Assembly (NCBI GenBank): GCA_045600205.1
Contig: JAZRXM010000023.1
Span: 1-64,000, forward strand
DNA length: 64,000 nucleotides
Reading direction: 5' to 3'
DNA from: Firm-04 sp045600205
Lineage (GTDB): Bacteria > Bacillota > Clostridia > Oscillospirales > Ruminococcaceae
Shown: positions 52,818 through 62,030 of the stretch, piece after piece
How the letters are laid out: every line of letters begins with the position of its first letter
Numbering within the stretch: position 1 is the stretch's first letter
Made by a program: the position numbers and the translations under genes
The notes under the pieces: generated by a model
Seen by the model: the letters and a program-made list of their open reading frames with translations, nothing else
The model's database searches: none
What the model was told of the DNA's origin: nothing

Positions 52818-53555
52818 ATGTCAGGACATTCCAAGTGGAATAACATCAAGCGCAAGAAGGAAGCTACCGACGCGGTCAAGGCGAAGATTTTTACCAAAAT
52901 CGGCCGTGAAATGATCGTCGTCATCAAAGAGGGCGGCCCTGACCCCAACAATAACTCCAAACTGCGTGATCTGATTGCAAAGGCAAAGGCAAATAACGTA
53001 CCGAATGACAACATTGACCGTCTGATCAAGAAAGCAGCAGGCGGCGAGGATAAGAACGATTATCAGGAAATGGTTTACGAAGGCTACGGTCCAAATGGCG
53101 TTGCAGTCATCGTTGAGTGCCTGAGCGACAACAAAAACCGTACCGCTGCCGATATCCGCCACTATTTCGATAAGTTCGGCGGCAACCTCGGCACCAGCGG
53201 CTGCGTATCCTATCTGTTCACCAAGAAGGGCGTGGTCATTCTGGAACATGAGGGCGAACTCGATGAGGACACCGTCATGGAGGATGCGATGGAACTCGGC
53301 GGCGACGATATGACCTTTGAGGAGGAAAGCGTGGAGATCGTTTGCGCTCCTGAGGCTTTGAGCGAGCTGCGCGATGGTCTGACCGCAAAGGGATATATGG
53401 TCGTTTCCGCTGAGGAAGCACAGATCCCCAGCACTTACGTTACTCTGACAGATGAGGAACATCTGAAAAAGATGAACCTGCTGCTTGAATATCTGGAAGA
53501 TGACGACGATGTGCAGAACGTTTGGCACAACTGGGATATGCCTGCTGAAGACTAA
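52818..53555 (+). CDS. yebC: YebC/PmpR family protein
   Basis: YebC/TACO1 family (245 aa), starting MSGHSKWNNIKRKKEATDA as nearly all members do, with FTKIGREMIVVIKEGGPDP and NIDRLIKKAAG. Members were named as transcription regulators; some act in translation of difficult proline stretches. AAGGAGG precedes the ATG. It follows mrnC by 13 bases, closing an obgE-mrnC-yebC unit. Confidence 0.95.
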   Translation: MSGHSKWNNIKRKKEATDAVKAKIFTKIGREMIVVIKEGGPDPNNNSKLRDLIAKAKANNVPNDNIDRLIKKAAGGEDKNDYQEMVYEGYGPNGVAVIVECLSDNKNRTAADIRHYFDKFGGNLGTSGCVSYLFTKKGVVILEHEGELDEDTVMEDAMELGGDDMTFEEESVEIVCAPEALSELRDGLTAKGYMVVSAEEAQIPSTYVTLTDEEHLKKMNLLLEYLEDDDDVQNVWHNWDMPAED

Positions 53556-53556
53556 C

Positions 53557-53590
53557 AAAAAAGCGTGTGACTTTCGGTCACACGCTTTTT
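53557..53590. terminator. Bidirectional terminator behind yebC
   Basis: AAAAAGCGTGTGAC pairs with GTCACACGCTTTTT around a 5-base loop. T-runs are present on both strands, so it can also end the minus-strand unit that starts near 53790. Confidence 0.92.
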
Positions 53591-53612
53591 GTTTATTCAT
53601 ATGATGCATTTA

Positions 53613-53726
53613 TCATGTGAAGTATTCCATTCTGGATGCATCCACGGAACCGCTGGGCGGTGTGCCGTTTTCATCGGCTGCGGTTGCTTCAATTTGTAAT
53701 CCGATACGGTATATTTTGCTGTCCAT
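53613..53726 (-). CDS. Possible small protein, 37 aa
   Basis: An ATG frame of 37 residues (starts MDSKIYRIGLQIEA) lies between a clear minus-strand promoter and a terminator. There is no good ribosome binding site, and I do not recognise the peptide. It may be a real small gene, a remnant, or chance within a small RNA. Confidence 0.3.
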   Translation of the reverse strand: MDSKIYRIGLQIEATAADENGTPPSGSVDASRMEYFT

Positions 53727-53795
53727 GGTGGGATGTTCAGGTTTGATGAAACTGGTGATTTGACAAAATAGACAAAAAACAAAGCCGTTTTCCTC

Positions 53796-53824
53796 ATTAT
53801 ATCGGAATAAATGCCGCTTGTCTA
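53796..53824 (-). promoter_or_regulatory. Minus-strand promoter of a short transcription unit
   Basis: On the minus strand TAGACA, 17 bases, TATAAT. The only downstream features before the terminator at 53557-53590 are about 200 bases of mostly non-coding sequence. Confidence 0.65.
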
Positions 53825-54005
53825 GTGGGAAATTGCGCTTTTGACAGAAAATACGCCGTTTTTTGCGATTGATGTGCGGACGGCACCTTTCGTCCGCTTT
53901 CGACATATCTTATCAGCAGAAGCTGTTTATGTCAGAAAAATACGGGCAGGCTATGTATGCAAGCCACTGCAAATCCGAGTCTGTTTTCCGAAAGGATGAG
54001 TCAAA

Positions 54006-54413
54006 ATGTTTCCTGTCAAACGCGGCGAGATCTATTACGCCGATTTAAGCCCCGTTGTCGGCTCTGAACAGGGCGGAATCCGTCCTGTGCTGATTATCCA
54101 GAATGATGTCGGCAACCGATACAGCCCGACTGTGATCGCTGCTGCCATTACCAGTCAGCGCGAAAAAGCCAAACTCCCGACCCATATCTCCCTGATCGCC
54201 GAAAGCTGCGGTCTGACCAAGGACAGCGTCATTTTACTGGAGCAGATCCGCACGATTGATAAACGCCGCCTGAAAGAACGCATGGGCAGCATCCCCTCTG
54301 ATGCGATGAAACAGGTGGATCATGCGCTGGAAATCAGCTTCGGATTGATTCCGCGCCCGCCGCGCTCACGGCAAAATTTCACCGAGCGTATCCCTGCGAT
54401 TCCGCCCGCATGA
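54006..54413 (+). CDS. mazF: MazF/EndoA family endoribonuclease
   Basis: Toxin-type mRNA interferase (135 aa) very close in pattern to Bacillus EndoA: VKRGEIYYADLSPVVGSEQGG, RPVLIIQNDVGNRYSPTVI with the catalytic Arg, AAITSQ with the catalytic Thr, and LLEQIRTIDKRRL. A Pro/Arg tail of about 18 residues extends beyond EndoA. No MazE/EndoAI-like antitoxin gene is visible upstream or downstream. AAAGGATGAG precedes the ATG. The 53825-54005 region before it shows no confident promoter. Confidence 0.93.
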   Translation: MFPVKRGEIYYADLSPVVGSEQGGIRPVLIIQNDVGNRYSPTVIAAAITSQREKAKLPTHISLIAESCGLTKDSVILLEQIRTIDKRRLKERMGSIPSDAMKQVDHALEISFGLIPRPPRSRQNFTERIPAIPPA

Positions 54414-54467
54414 ACATCCCGCCAAAAAACTGCGGCGGATGACCGTGAAGTTTGTCAAGCCGTCCTA

Positions 54468-54496
54468 TTGCAATCGGGCGCAAATTCTCGTATAAT
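54468..54496 (+). promoter_or_regulatory. Promoter of the PP2C gene
   Basis: TTGCAA, 17 bases, TATAAT, 46 bases before the start. Confidence 0.8.
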
Positions 54497-54542
54497 GAGA
54501 TAGTACCCATACGGCACTTTTCAGAGAGCGAGGTCTTGCAAA

Positions 54543-55328
54543 ATGTACTACTGCTGCGGAATCACCGAAAAGGGCATCATGCCCCATAACGAGGACGCCA
54601 TGCTGCTGCATCATACCGTCATGACGGAGGGCGCACAACAGATTGGCGTGAATGCGCCGTTTCTGGCAGCGGTCTGCGATGGTGTATCCGGTGAGGAGGC
54701 AGGCGAACTTGCCTCGAAAACCTGTCTGGAGCATCTTTCGCAGTTGAAATATGCGAAAAAAGTCAATCTGAAACGACGGATCCTTGAGATACATCATCAG
54801 ATTGCCGATGAAAGCCGTGGGAATGCCTGCGAAAATATGCAGACGACCCTTTGCTGCGTTGCTGTTGACGAAAATGATGCGCTCCGTTGCTGCAATGTCG
54901 GTGATTCGCGCATTTATCGCTATCGCGGCGGGATTCTGGAACAGCTCAGCCGCGATCAGACGCTTGTCCAGATGCTCTACGAGGAGGGCAGCATTACCAG
55001 CGAGGAGAAAAAGGTACACACGCACCGCAATATCATTCTGCCCGTGATCGGTAACATTCAGGAGGAGCCGAAGCCCGAATTGACCGCTTTTGCTGACGGA
55101 ATGCAAAACGGTGATGTTCTGCTGCTCTGTTCTGATGGTTTGACGGACTATGTGACCAATCTGGAAATTGAGGAAATCCTAGCGTTGCCGAAGCCGCTGC
55201 CGAAACGTCTGGAGTTGCTTGTCAAGCTGGCACTCGATAAGGGCGGCAAGGATAACGTCACAATCGTGACCGTTGTGCGTTACCCTGACGGTATGGAACT
55301 TCCGCCCTGTTTGACCATGCAGCCTTGA
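54543..55328 (+). CDS. PP2C family serine/threonine phosphatase
   Basis: PPM-type protein phosphatase of 261 aa, cytosolic. Metal-binding and family motifs are HNEDAMLL, AVCDGVSGEEAGE, CNVGDSRIYRYRGG, LLCSDGLTDYV and GGKDNVTIVTVV. Full-length compared with PrpC/Stp. No Ser/Thr kinase gene (prkC) is beside it. GCGAGGTC precedes the ATG. Confidence 0.93.
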   Translation: MYYCCGITEKGIMPHNEDAMLLHHTVMTEGAQQIGVNAPFLAAVCDGVSGEEAGELASKTCLEHLSQLKYAKKVNLKRRILEIHHQIADESRGNACENMQTTLCCVAVDENDALRCCNVGDSRIYRYRGGILEQLSRDQTLVQMLYEEGSITSEEKKVHTHRNIILPVIGNIQEEPKPELTAFADGMQNGDVLLLCSDGLTDYVTNLEIEEILALPKPLPKRLELLVKLALDKGGKDNVTIVTVVRYPDGMELPPCLTMQP

Positions 55329-55336
55329 GATATTAC

Positions 55337-55378
55337 AAAAGACCGCCCCACGATGAACTCGTGAGGCGGTTTTTGTTT
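55337..55378. terminator. Bidirectional terminator between PP2C and scaffoldin genes
   Basis: A stem of AAAAGACCGCCCCACGA with TCGTGAGGCGGTTTTT lies 5-9 bases from both convergent stops and has T-runs on both sides. Confidence 0.88.
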
Positions 55379-55382
55379 TATG

Positions 55383-56648
55383 TTATATCAACTTGGCAAT
55401 GATTTTCAGAATCATCGTAGCATCTGAGGTATCCAGCATACTGTCGTTGTTGACATCCGCATTTTTCTTGCCCTGCTTTGTCACCGTGACCGGTTCCTCG
55501 TTGACGTAGCGGCTCAACAGCACGACATCCGAAATGGCAACCTTTCCGTCCACATTGACATCACCGCGGAGATAGGTAGCTGCTTCGGGTGCGGTTGTTG
55601 TGGTGACCGTAGTGGTCGTTGTGGATGTAACGGTGGTTCCCTGCGGGGAAAACGGCTCAGTGGACGGGTTTTCCTTCGGGATGACGATTTCGCCTGCATT
55701 GACCACAACACGCGATAGCAGGTTCGAATGATTTGCATCATCAAGGTAATCCACCTGCACCTCTACGGTGTAGCGGTCACCTGCAACTGCGTTTTGCGGT
55801 ACGACAAACGGCAGAGTAAAAATCGTGCCGTCACCCGTGCGGTTGGAGGAACTGCTTGCCTGAAAACCAATCATTTGCTCTTGTTTGTTGAGATACACAG
55901 TTGTGGAAAGTCCTTTGCCGACGGTACCCAGTTCGCAGCTCGGATTTCCAAAGAAATTCAGTTTTGGGGTCAGCGCAGTGTTGTACGTTACGCGAAAACC
56001 GCAGCTTGAAAATCCCGGATTCTGCTTGATTTTGATCGGGATGACAGCAGTTGCGCCTGCGTGCGCTTCCACAATACCGCACTCCACAACGATCTGGTCG
56101 TCTGTCAGACCCGTTCTGCCCTGCTCATCTGCAACAGTGATGCGGCTGCCTGTTGTTTCGGTTTTATCCAGCAGGCTTTTGCCGGTCTTGTCAGATACCA
56201 GTTTTGCCTCCAGATCGATGATATAGCCGGTGCCGATTTTTGCCTGCGTCGGAATCTGGAAATAAACCGTGAACAGCTTGCCGTTTGTGTAAATGTTCTG
56301 GTTGCCTGCCATGGCAAAGGTCAGCAGATGCTTTTCGGGGTTGTTGGAGGTGGCACTGTAATTGTTCTGTGTGACTTCGCCGATTTGGTAAACGGGATTA
56401 CCATCCTCATCGCACAGCGGATAGAGGTCACTGTCATAGGTCATAACCAAGCCGAGGTTGCAGAAGCCGATGTTGTCATTGACAGAAACGGTGATCTCAG
56501 CAACGCCGCCCGGAGTCACCGTATAGCTGGTGCAAAGGAGCTGCTGAATCATATCTGCGGCGGATGCGGCGGGAATCCCACCAATCAGGACGCAAAAAGA
56601 GCAGATGGATACGAATAGTGCGGTCAGTTTTCGGAAGATGCGCTTCAT
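55383..56648 (-). CDS. Small scaffoldin with two cohesin-like domains and a dockerin
   Basis: Secreted protein of 421 aa. A signal peptide (about 1-30) is followed by two tandem cohesin-like beta-sandwiches (about 34-175, opening LCTSYTVTPGGVAEITV; and about 185-325, opening VVECGIVEAHAGATAVIPI), each with the cohesin pattern of a fixed-Gly start and GFxxxGxxxTY core. A Thr/Val linker leads to a C-terminal dockerin (about 360-421) with loops DVNVDGKVAISD and DVNNDSMLDTSD. The two cohesins should each bind a dockerin, and its own dockerin should dock onto another scaffoldin. The cohesin call is by pattern only. AAGGGGGGAATC precedes the ATG. Confidence 0.82.
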   Translation of the reverse strand: MKRIFRKLTALFVSICSFCVLIGGIPAASAADMIQQLLCTSYTVTPGGVAEITVSVNDNIGFCNLGLVMTYDSDLYPLCDEDGNPVYQIGEVTQNNYSATSNNPEKHLLTFAMAGNQNIYTNGKLFTVYFQIPTQAKIGTGYIIDLEAKLVSDKTGKSLLDKTETTGSRITVADEQGRTGLTDDQIVVECGIVEAHAGATAVIPIKIKQNPGFSSCGFRVTYNTALTPKLNFFGNPSCELGTVGKGLSTTVYLNKQEQMIGFQASSSSNRTGDGTIFTLPFVVPQNAVAGDRYTVEVQVDYLDDANHSNLLSRVVVNAGEIVIPKENPSTEPFSPQGTTVTSTTTTTVTTTTAPEAATYLRGDVNVDGKVAISDVVLLSRYVNEEPVTVTKQGKKNADVNNDSMLDTSDATMILKIIAKLI

Positions 56649-56709
56649 GGTGATTCCCCCCTTTTTTCAGAAATAATTGAGATATTGCGGGTTTGGTTCT
56701 TATGTATAC

Positions 56710-56738
56710 ATTATATCTAAAAAATATGTACAATTCAA
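56710..56738 (-). promoter_or_regulatory. Promoter of the scaffoldin gene
   Basis: On the minus strand TTGAAT, 17 bases, TATAAT, 62 bases before the start. A palindrome overlaps the -35. Confidence 0.75.
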
Positions 56739-56744
56739 GTACAT
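56726..56744. promoter_or_regulatory. Operator-like palindrome over the scaffoldin -35
   Basis: ATGTAC, seven bases, GTACAT forms a perfect 6-bp inverted repeat that covers the -35 box. It could be a regulator site; no regulator gene is nearby. Confidence 0.4.
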
Positions 56745-56929
56745 TTTATAGATTCTATATTTCCTACAAATTGGAAACAGGCTTTTTGGGCGGTTTGAAC
56801 TGTGAGAATAAATCAGCAGAGATTTCGTTTGTGATTTTAATATATTTCTCGTATTTACTTAAAAATTAAACATAGCATGGAGAAATATTAAGAAATATGA
56901 AAGGCTTTATGAAAAAGTCGCAAACCCTC

Positions 56930-56958
56930 TTGCATTTCAGAATGTTATCCGCTATAAT
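56930..56958 (+). promoter_or_regulatory. Promoter of the MacAB-like operon
   Basis: TTGCAT, 17 bases, TATAAT, 66 bases before the adaptor start. Confidence 0.8.
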
Positions 56959-57023
56959 AATGTTGTGAAATGCCAAATTTGGCTGTAAGAAAAAACAAAT
57001 TCAATTGGGAAACGGAGCGAAAA

Positions 57024-58499
57024 ATGGAGAAACGTATGTTCAAGGATTTTTTTGCCGTGGTTACAGCTTCCGTCATTGCGGGCACGATGCTCACAGGATG
57101 CCGTGGAAAAAATCTCATTGATGAAAAAAATATGCCGGTCAGCGTACAGAAACTCAGTCAGCATGATTTGCAGGATTATATCAGCGTTGCGGGCGTTGTG
57201 GAAGGCTCAAATGTGGTTCACGTTGCAACGGAACTCGTCGCAAAGGTCAAATCCGTGAATGTGGAAGTGGGCAGTAAGGTTCAGGCGGGCGATGTGCTTT
57301 GTACTTTTGATTCCACCGAATTGCAGGAGGAACTGAACGAACTGACCGCTGCCGTACAAAAGGGCGAAGATCTGCAGAAAAAGCTGCATGATAAAAATGT
57401 GCGTGCGCTGAATGAAGCCAAAGCCGAGAAAACAGAGGCTCTCCAGAATGCACAAAAGGCGATCGACCGCGCCGATGCTGCGCTGAAAGAAGGCAAATCT
57501 GCGGCAAATCTGCTGAACGAACAGCTCAAAACCGCAGGCGATACCGTAAATGAGCTTTCCGAAGCCGTCCAGAGCGGCATCGAGGAGGCTGTGCCGTACT
57601 ACAATGAGGCGGTTGAGATTTACAACACGCTGTTTGCACAGGTAACAGAGGCAAACGGTTCTTTGCTGGAACTGGAAGCTGCTGTCACGGAAGCCAAGGA
57701 AATGTATAAGCAGACCGCAAAAAGCTGCGATAAGGCAATCGAAATGGCGCAGGAAATGATTGACAACGAGGACGAATCCGGAGAGAACAGTGCCAAAAAA
57801 CAACTCGATGCACTGAAAAAACAAATCGATAGCTGCGTGGTCAAGGCAACGTGCAGCGGTATGATTACTGCGATCAATGTTGCGGAGGGAAGCATTCCCG
57901 CCAACGCTACCCTGATGACCATTGAAGATACCGACACGCTGCGCATCAAAGTTGCCATTCAGGAAACGGATATTCTCTCCGTGGAGGAGGGACAGAAAGC
58001 CATTGTCCGTACTGCTGCAACAGGCGAGGAGGATTTTTTAGGTGAGGTAGCTCATGTGGTCAAGATCATCAGTTCCTCAGGGGGCGGCTTGGGTTATTCG
58101 GATTATATAGGCGGCGCATCGGCAAGCGGTTACTCCGCTGAGATCATGCTCCAAAAAGGCGACAGTACGCTGCTTGTCGGCATGAACGCAAAGGTCAAGA
58201 TCATTCTGGAGGAGAAAAACGACGTTCTTGCTGTTCCATATGATGCAGTGCAGACCGATGATGACGAGAAATCCAGCGTTTATGTGGCGGAACTGCAAAG
58301 CGGTGACGACTACAAGGTGCATTCCGTACCTGTGGAGGTCGGTATGGTGAGCGACTATTTCACCGAAATTATCGCGGCTGACCTGAAAGAGGGCGACTTC
58401 ATTGTCACCGATAACTTTGACCGCGTTTCCGATGGGGCAGTCATCAAAATTACCGAGGGCTATAACGATACCGTCGGCAAAAATGCGAACCCTTCCTGA
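57024..58499 (+). CDS. Membrane-fusion/adaptor protein, MacA-like lipoprotein
   Basis: Extracytoplasmic adaptor of 491 aa for an ABC exporter. A signal with lipobox TMLTGC (C26) is followed by a barrel-sandwich/lipoyl half (about 50-95, VAKVKSVNVEVGSKVQAGDVL), a long alpha-helical hairpin (about 100-275, rich in E, K, A), the second lipoyl half (VKATCSGMITAINVAEGS) and a beta-barrel domain (about 310-480). ATG 57024 follows CGGAGCG. It is the first gene of a three-gene unit with the ATPase and permease. Confidence 0.9.
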   Translation: MEKRMFKDFFAVVTASVIAGTMLTGCRGKNLIDEKNMPVSVQKLSQHDLQDYISVAGVVEGSNVVHVATELVAKVKSVNVEVGSKVQAGDVLCTFDSTELQEELNELTAAVQKGEDLQKKLHDKNVRALNEAKAEKTEALQNAQKAIDRADAALKEGKSAANLLNEQLKTAGDTVNELSEAVQSGIEEAVPYYNEAVEIYNTLFAQVTEANGSLLELEAAVTEAKEMYKQTAKSCDKAIEMAQEMIDNEDESGENSAKKQLDALKKQIDSCVVKATCSGMITAINVAEGSIPANATLMTIEDTDTLRIKVAIQETDILSVEEGQKAIVRTAATGEEDFLGEVAHVVKIISSSGGGLGYSDYIGGASASGYSAEIMLQKGDSTLLVGMNAKVKIILEEKNDVLAVPYDAVQTDDDEKSSVYVAELQSGDDYKVHSVPVEVGMVSDYFTEIIAADLKEGDFIVTDNFDRVSDGAVIKITEGYNDTVGKNANPS

Positions 58500-58524
58500 A
58501 TGATCGGGAGGAGAACAGCACGGC

Positions 58525-59249
58525 ATGAGTAAGAATATCATTGAAATGCGCGACATCATCAAGCGATATTTCATCGGACAGCCCAATGAACTGCAAATCC
58601 TCAACGGCATCACACTGGATGTCCGGGAGGGCGAGTTTGTGGCGATTGTGGGACCTTCCGGCTCCGGAAAATCGACTCTGATGAACATGATCGGCGCACT
58701 GGATCAGCCGACCGAGGGTACCTATCGCCTTAATGGCAAGGAAATCGGCGGCATGAACGACAAACAACTCTCCGAGATCCGCAACAAGGAAATCGGATTC
58801 GTGTTCCAGACCTTTAACCTGATTCCGCGTTCTTCGGCACTGCAAAATGTCGCACTGCCGATGATGTATGCGGGCATCGGGAAAAAAGAACGTCTGGAAC
58901 GCGCAAAGCATCTTATGGAGATGGTCGGCATGGAGGATCGCATGACCCATCAGCCGAATGAACTCTCGGGCGGTCAGAAACAGCGTGTGGCAATCGCACG
59001 CGCCATGGCAAATAATCCCTCCATCATTCTCGCGGACGAGCCGACAGGCGCACTCGACAGTAAAACGGGTCATATGGTCATGGATATTTTCCATCACCTG
59101 CACGAAAAAGAAGGCAAGACCATCGTACTCATCACACACAGCCCCGAACTTGCCGCTGAAACACAGCGTACCATTTCCATCTATGACGGCTCCATCATCA
59201 AGGATGAGGTCAATCCGCAGTATCATCGACAGGCTGAGGAGGTGGCAGA

Positions 59250-59253
<4 letters not shown>
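58525..59253 (+). CDS. ABC transporter ATP-binding protein, MacB/LolD type
   Basis: ATPase of 242 aa. Walker A is VGPSGSGKSTLMNMIG, the Q-loop FVFQTFNLIP, the signature NELSGGQKQRVAIARA, Walker B IILADEPTGALDS and the H-loop LITHSPE. It powers the permease encoded next. Its ATG follows GGGAGGAG, and its stop overlaps the permease start by four bases. Confidence 0.95.
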
Positions 59254-60590
<1,337 letters not shown>

Positions 60591-60624
60591 TGCATTTTTC
60601 TTATCTCCATTTTCTTTCCTTGTG

Positions 60625-60659
60625 TTTACCGCTCATCCTGTTTCAGGGTGGGCGGTAAA
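60625..60659 (+). terminator. Hairpin behind the MacAB-like operon
   Basis: TTTACCGCTCATCCTG and CAGGGTGGGCGGTAAA form a 16-base stem with G-T wobbles and a 3-base loop. Only a weak T-rich tail follows. Confidence 0.65.
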
Positions 60660-60724
60660 TTCGTTTCTGCGGCATATTCTGCGGCGGATGCGGATATACT
60701 TTCAGCAGGAAAGGGGAGATTTTT

Positions 60725-61852
60725 ATGCATTTTCTGCGATTTGCTGCACTGATGCTTGCATTTGCCGTTGCTCTGCCATGCCTGCGGGTGAACGCCGTAT
60801 CAGATGAATCCCTGCACACCTACGCAAGCGTGCTGATGGAGGCGGAAAGCGGCTCTGTATTGCGCGAAACAAACGCACAGGAGCAGCTTCCCATCGGGAG
60901 CCTTGCAAAACTGATGACAGTTTATCTGGCGGCAGAAGCCGTGACGGCAGGGGAATGGCGTATGGATACCTTGCTGACCGCTCCGCCCTCTGCACAGGCG
61001 CAGAACGGCGCGGTCATCTGGCTGACTTCGGGGGAGAAAATGTCTGTGCGGGACCTGCTCAAAGGCGTCATCATCGGCAATGCCAACGATGCTGCGGTCA
61101 CGCTTGCCTGTTGTTTATCGGGAAGTGAAGCCAAATTTGCTGCGGATATGAACGCGGCTGCATTTTCCCTCGGGATGCGCAGTACCTGTTTTGCGGATGC
61201 AACAGGACTTTCGCCTGATAACCGCAGCACCGCGCAGGATATGGCTTTGCTTTGCCGTGCGCTGCTGCAATACGACTTTCTGATACCGATTTTCACGACT
61301 TGGCGTGATTTTCTGCGCGGAGAACAAACGGAACTGGTCAACGAAAACACGCTGACACGTACTTATGAGGGCATCCTCGGATTGAAGGCGGGACATGGCG
61401 AACCGTCAGGCTATACGCTGTGTGCGGCGGCAGAGCAGGGCGAAATGCGCTGCATCGCCGTGGTGCTGGGCTGTGATGATGAATCGGAACGCTTTACCTA
61501 CGCGAAAAACCTGCTGCGCGCAGGCTTTTCGGAATATCATGTGGTGACACCGGACTTTGATACGGAATTTCTTCGCCCCGTGACCGTGCGCGGCGGCGTG
61601 ACGGGTGCGGTCGGTCTTTCCGCGGAAGGGCTGCTCTGTACCGCTGTGCCAAACGGCAAAAGCCTTTCCTGCGTCATTGTGCTGCCGCAGTACGTGAAAG
61701 CACCCGTGGAACAAGGCAAAATTCTCGGAGAAGCGGCGTTTTACTGCGGAGATGCACTGGTATATGAAGTGCCGCTGCGTGCCGCGGAAACCGTTGCAAA
61801 AAAGCGTCTGCGCGACTGCTTTGCGGTGCTTTTAGAGAATCTGTTCAAATAG
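60725..61852 (+). CDS. D-alanyl-D-alanine carboxypeptidase-like protein (S11), altered motifs
   Basis: S11 family penicillin-binding-type protein of 375 aa. A signal peptide (about 1-24) is followed by the transpeptidase-like domain with SxxK at S59-L-A-K62 (PIGSLAKLMT). The SxN motif reads N119-A-N121 (GVIIGNANDAAV), and the KTG motif reads K221-A222-G223 (GLKAGHGEPSGY). A C-terminal domain (about 275-375) ends in a helix likely to rest on the membrane. Active members need Ser and Thr at the changed positions. AAGGGGAGA precedes the ATG. The nearest possible -10 (TATACT near 60696) has no good -35. Confidence 0.87.
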   Translation: MHFLRFAALMLAFAVALPCLRVNAVSDESLHTYASVLMEAESGSVLRETNAQEQLPIGSLAKLMTVYLAAEAVTAGEWRMDTLLTAPPSAQAQNGAVIWLTSGEKMSVRDLLKGVIIGNANDAAVTLACCLSGSEAKFAADMNAAAFSLGMRSTCFADATGLSPDNRSTAQDMALLCRALLQYDFLIPIFTTWRDFLRGEQTELVNENTLTRTYEGILGLKAGHGEPSGYTLCAAAEQGEMRCIAVVLGCDDESERFTYAKNLLRAGFSEYHVVTPDFDTEFLRPVTVRGGVTGAVGLSAEGLLCTAVPNGKSLSCVIVLPQYVKAPVEQGKILGEAAFYCGDALVYEVPLRAAETVAKKRLRDCFAVLLENLFK

Positions 61853-61894
61853 AAGCCTGAAATTTGGGTAAATTTCCAAAAAAATATAAAACAC

Positions 61895-61923
61895 TTGCAT
61901 TCTTTGCAAAGATATAGTAAAAT
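61895..61923 (+). promoter_or_regulatory. Promoter of pgi
   Basis: TTGCAT, 17 bases, TAAAAT, about 105 bases before pgi. Confidence 0.78.
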
Positions 61924-61929
61924 AAACTT

Positions 61930-62015
61930 GTATGGGTGGCACTGTCGCCGTTTGACGAAAACAGCCCGCCGCCCACGCCGTAAGCTGTGCCAAAATGCTG
62001 CGGCGTAACTTGACT
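61930..62015 (+). other. GC-rich structured leader of pgi
   Basis: The transcribed leader is far more GC-rich than its surroundings and can pair GCCG...CGGC (from GCCGTAAGC and TGCTGCGGC) around GTGCCAAAA. I could not match it to a riboswitch class that I know. Confidence 0.35.
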
Positions 62016-62030
62016 GGAGGATGTTTCGAT

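Noticed and set aside
61930..62015. ZTP or other known riboswitch ahead of pgi
   Set aside because: Some GC blocks resemble the class superficially, but the conserved motifs do not line up.
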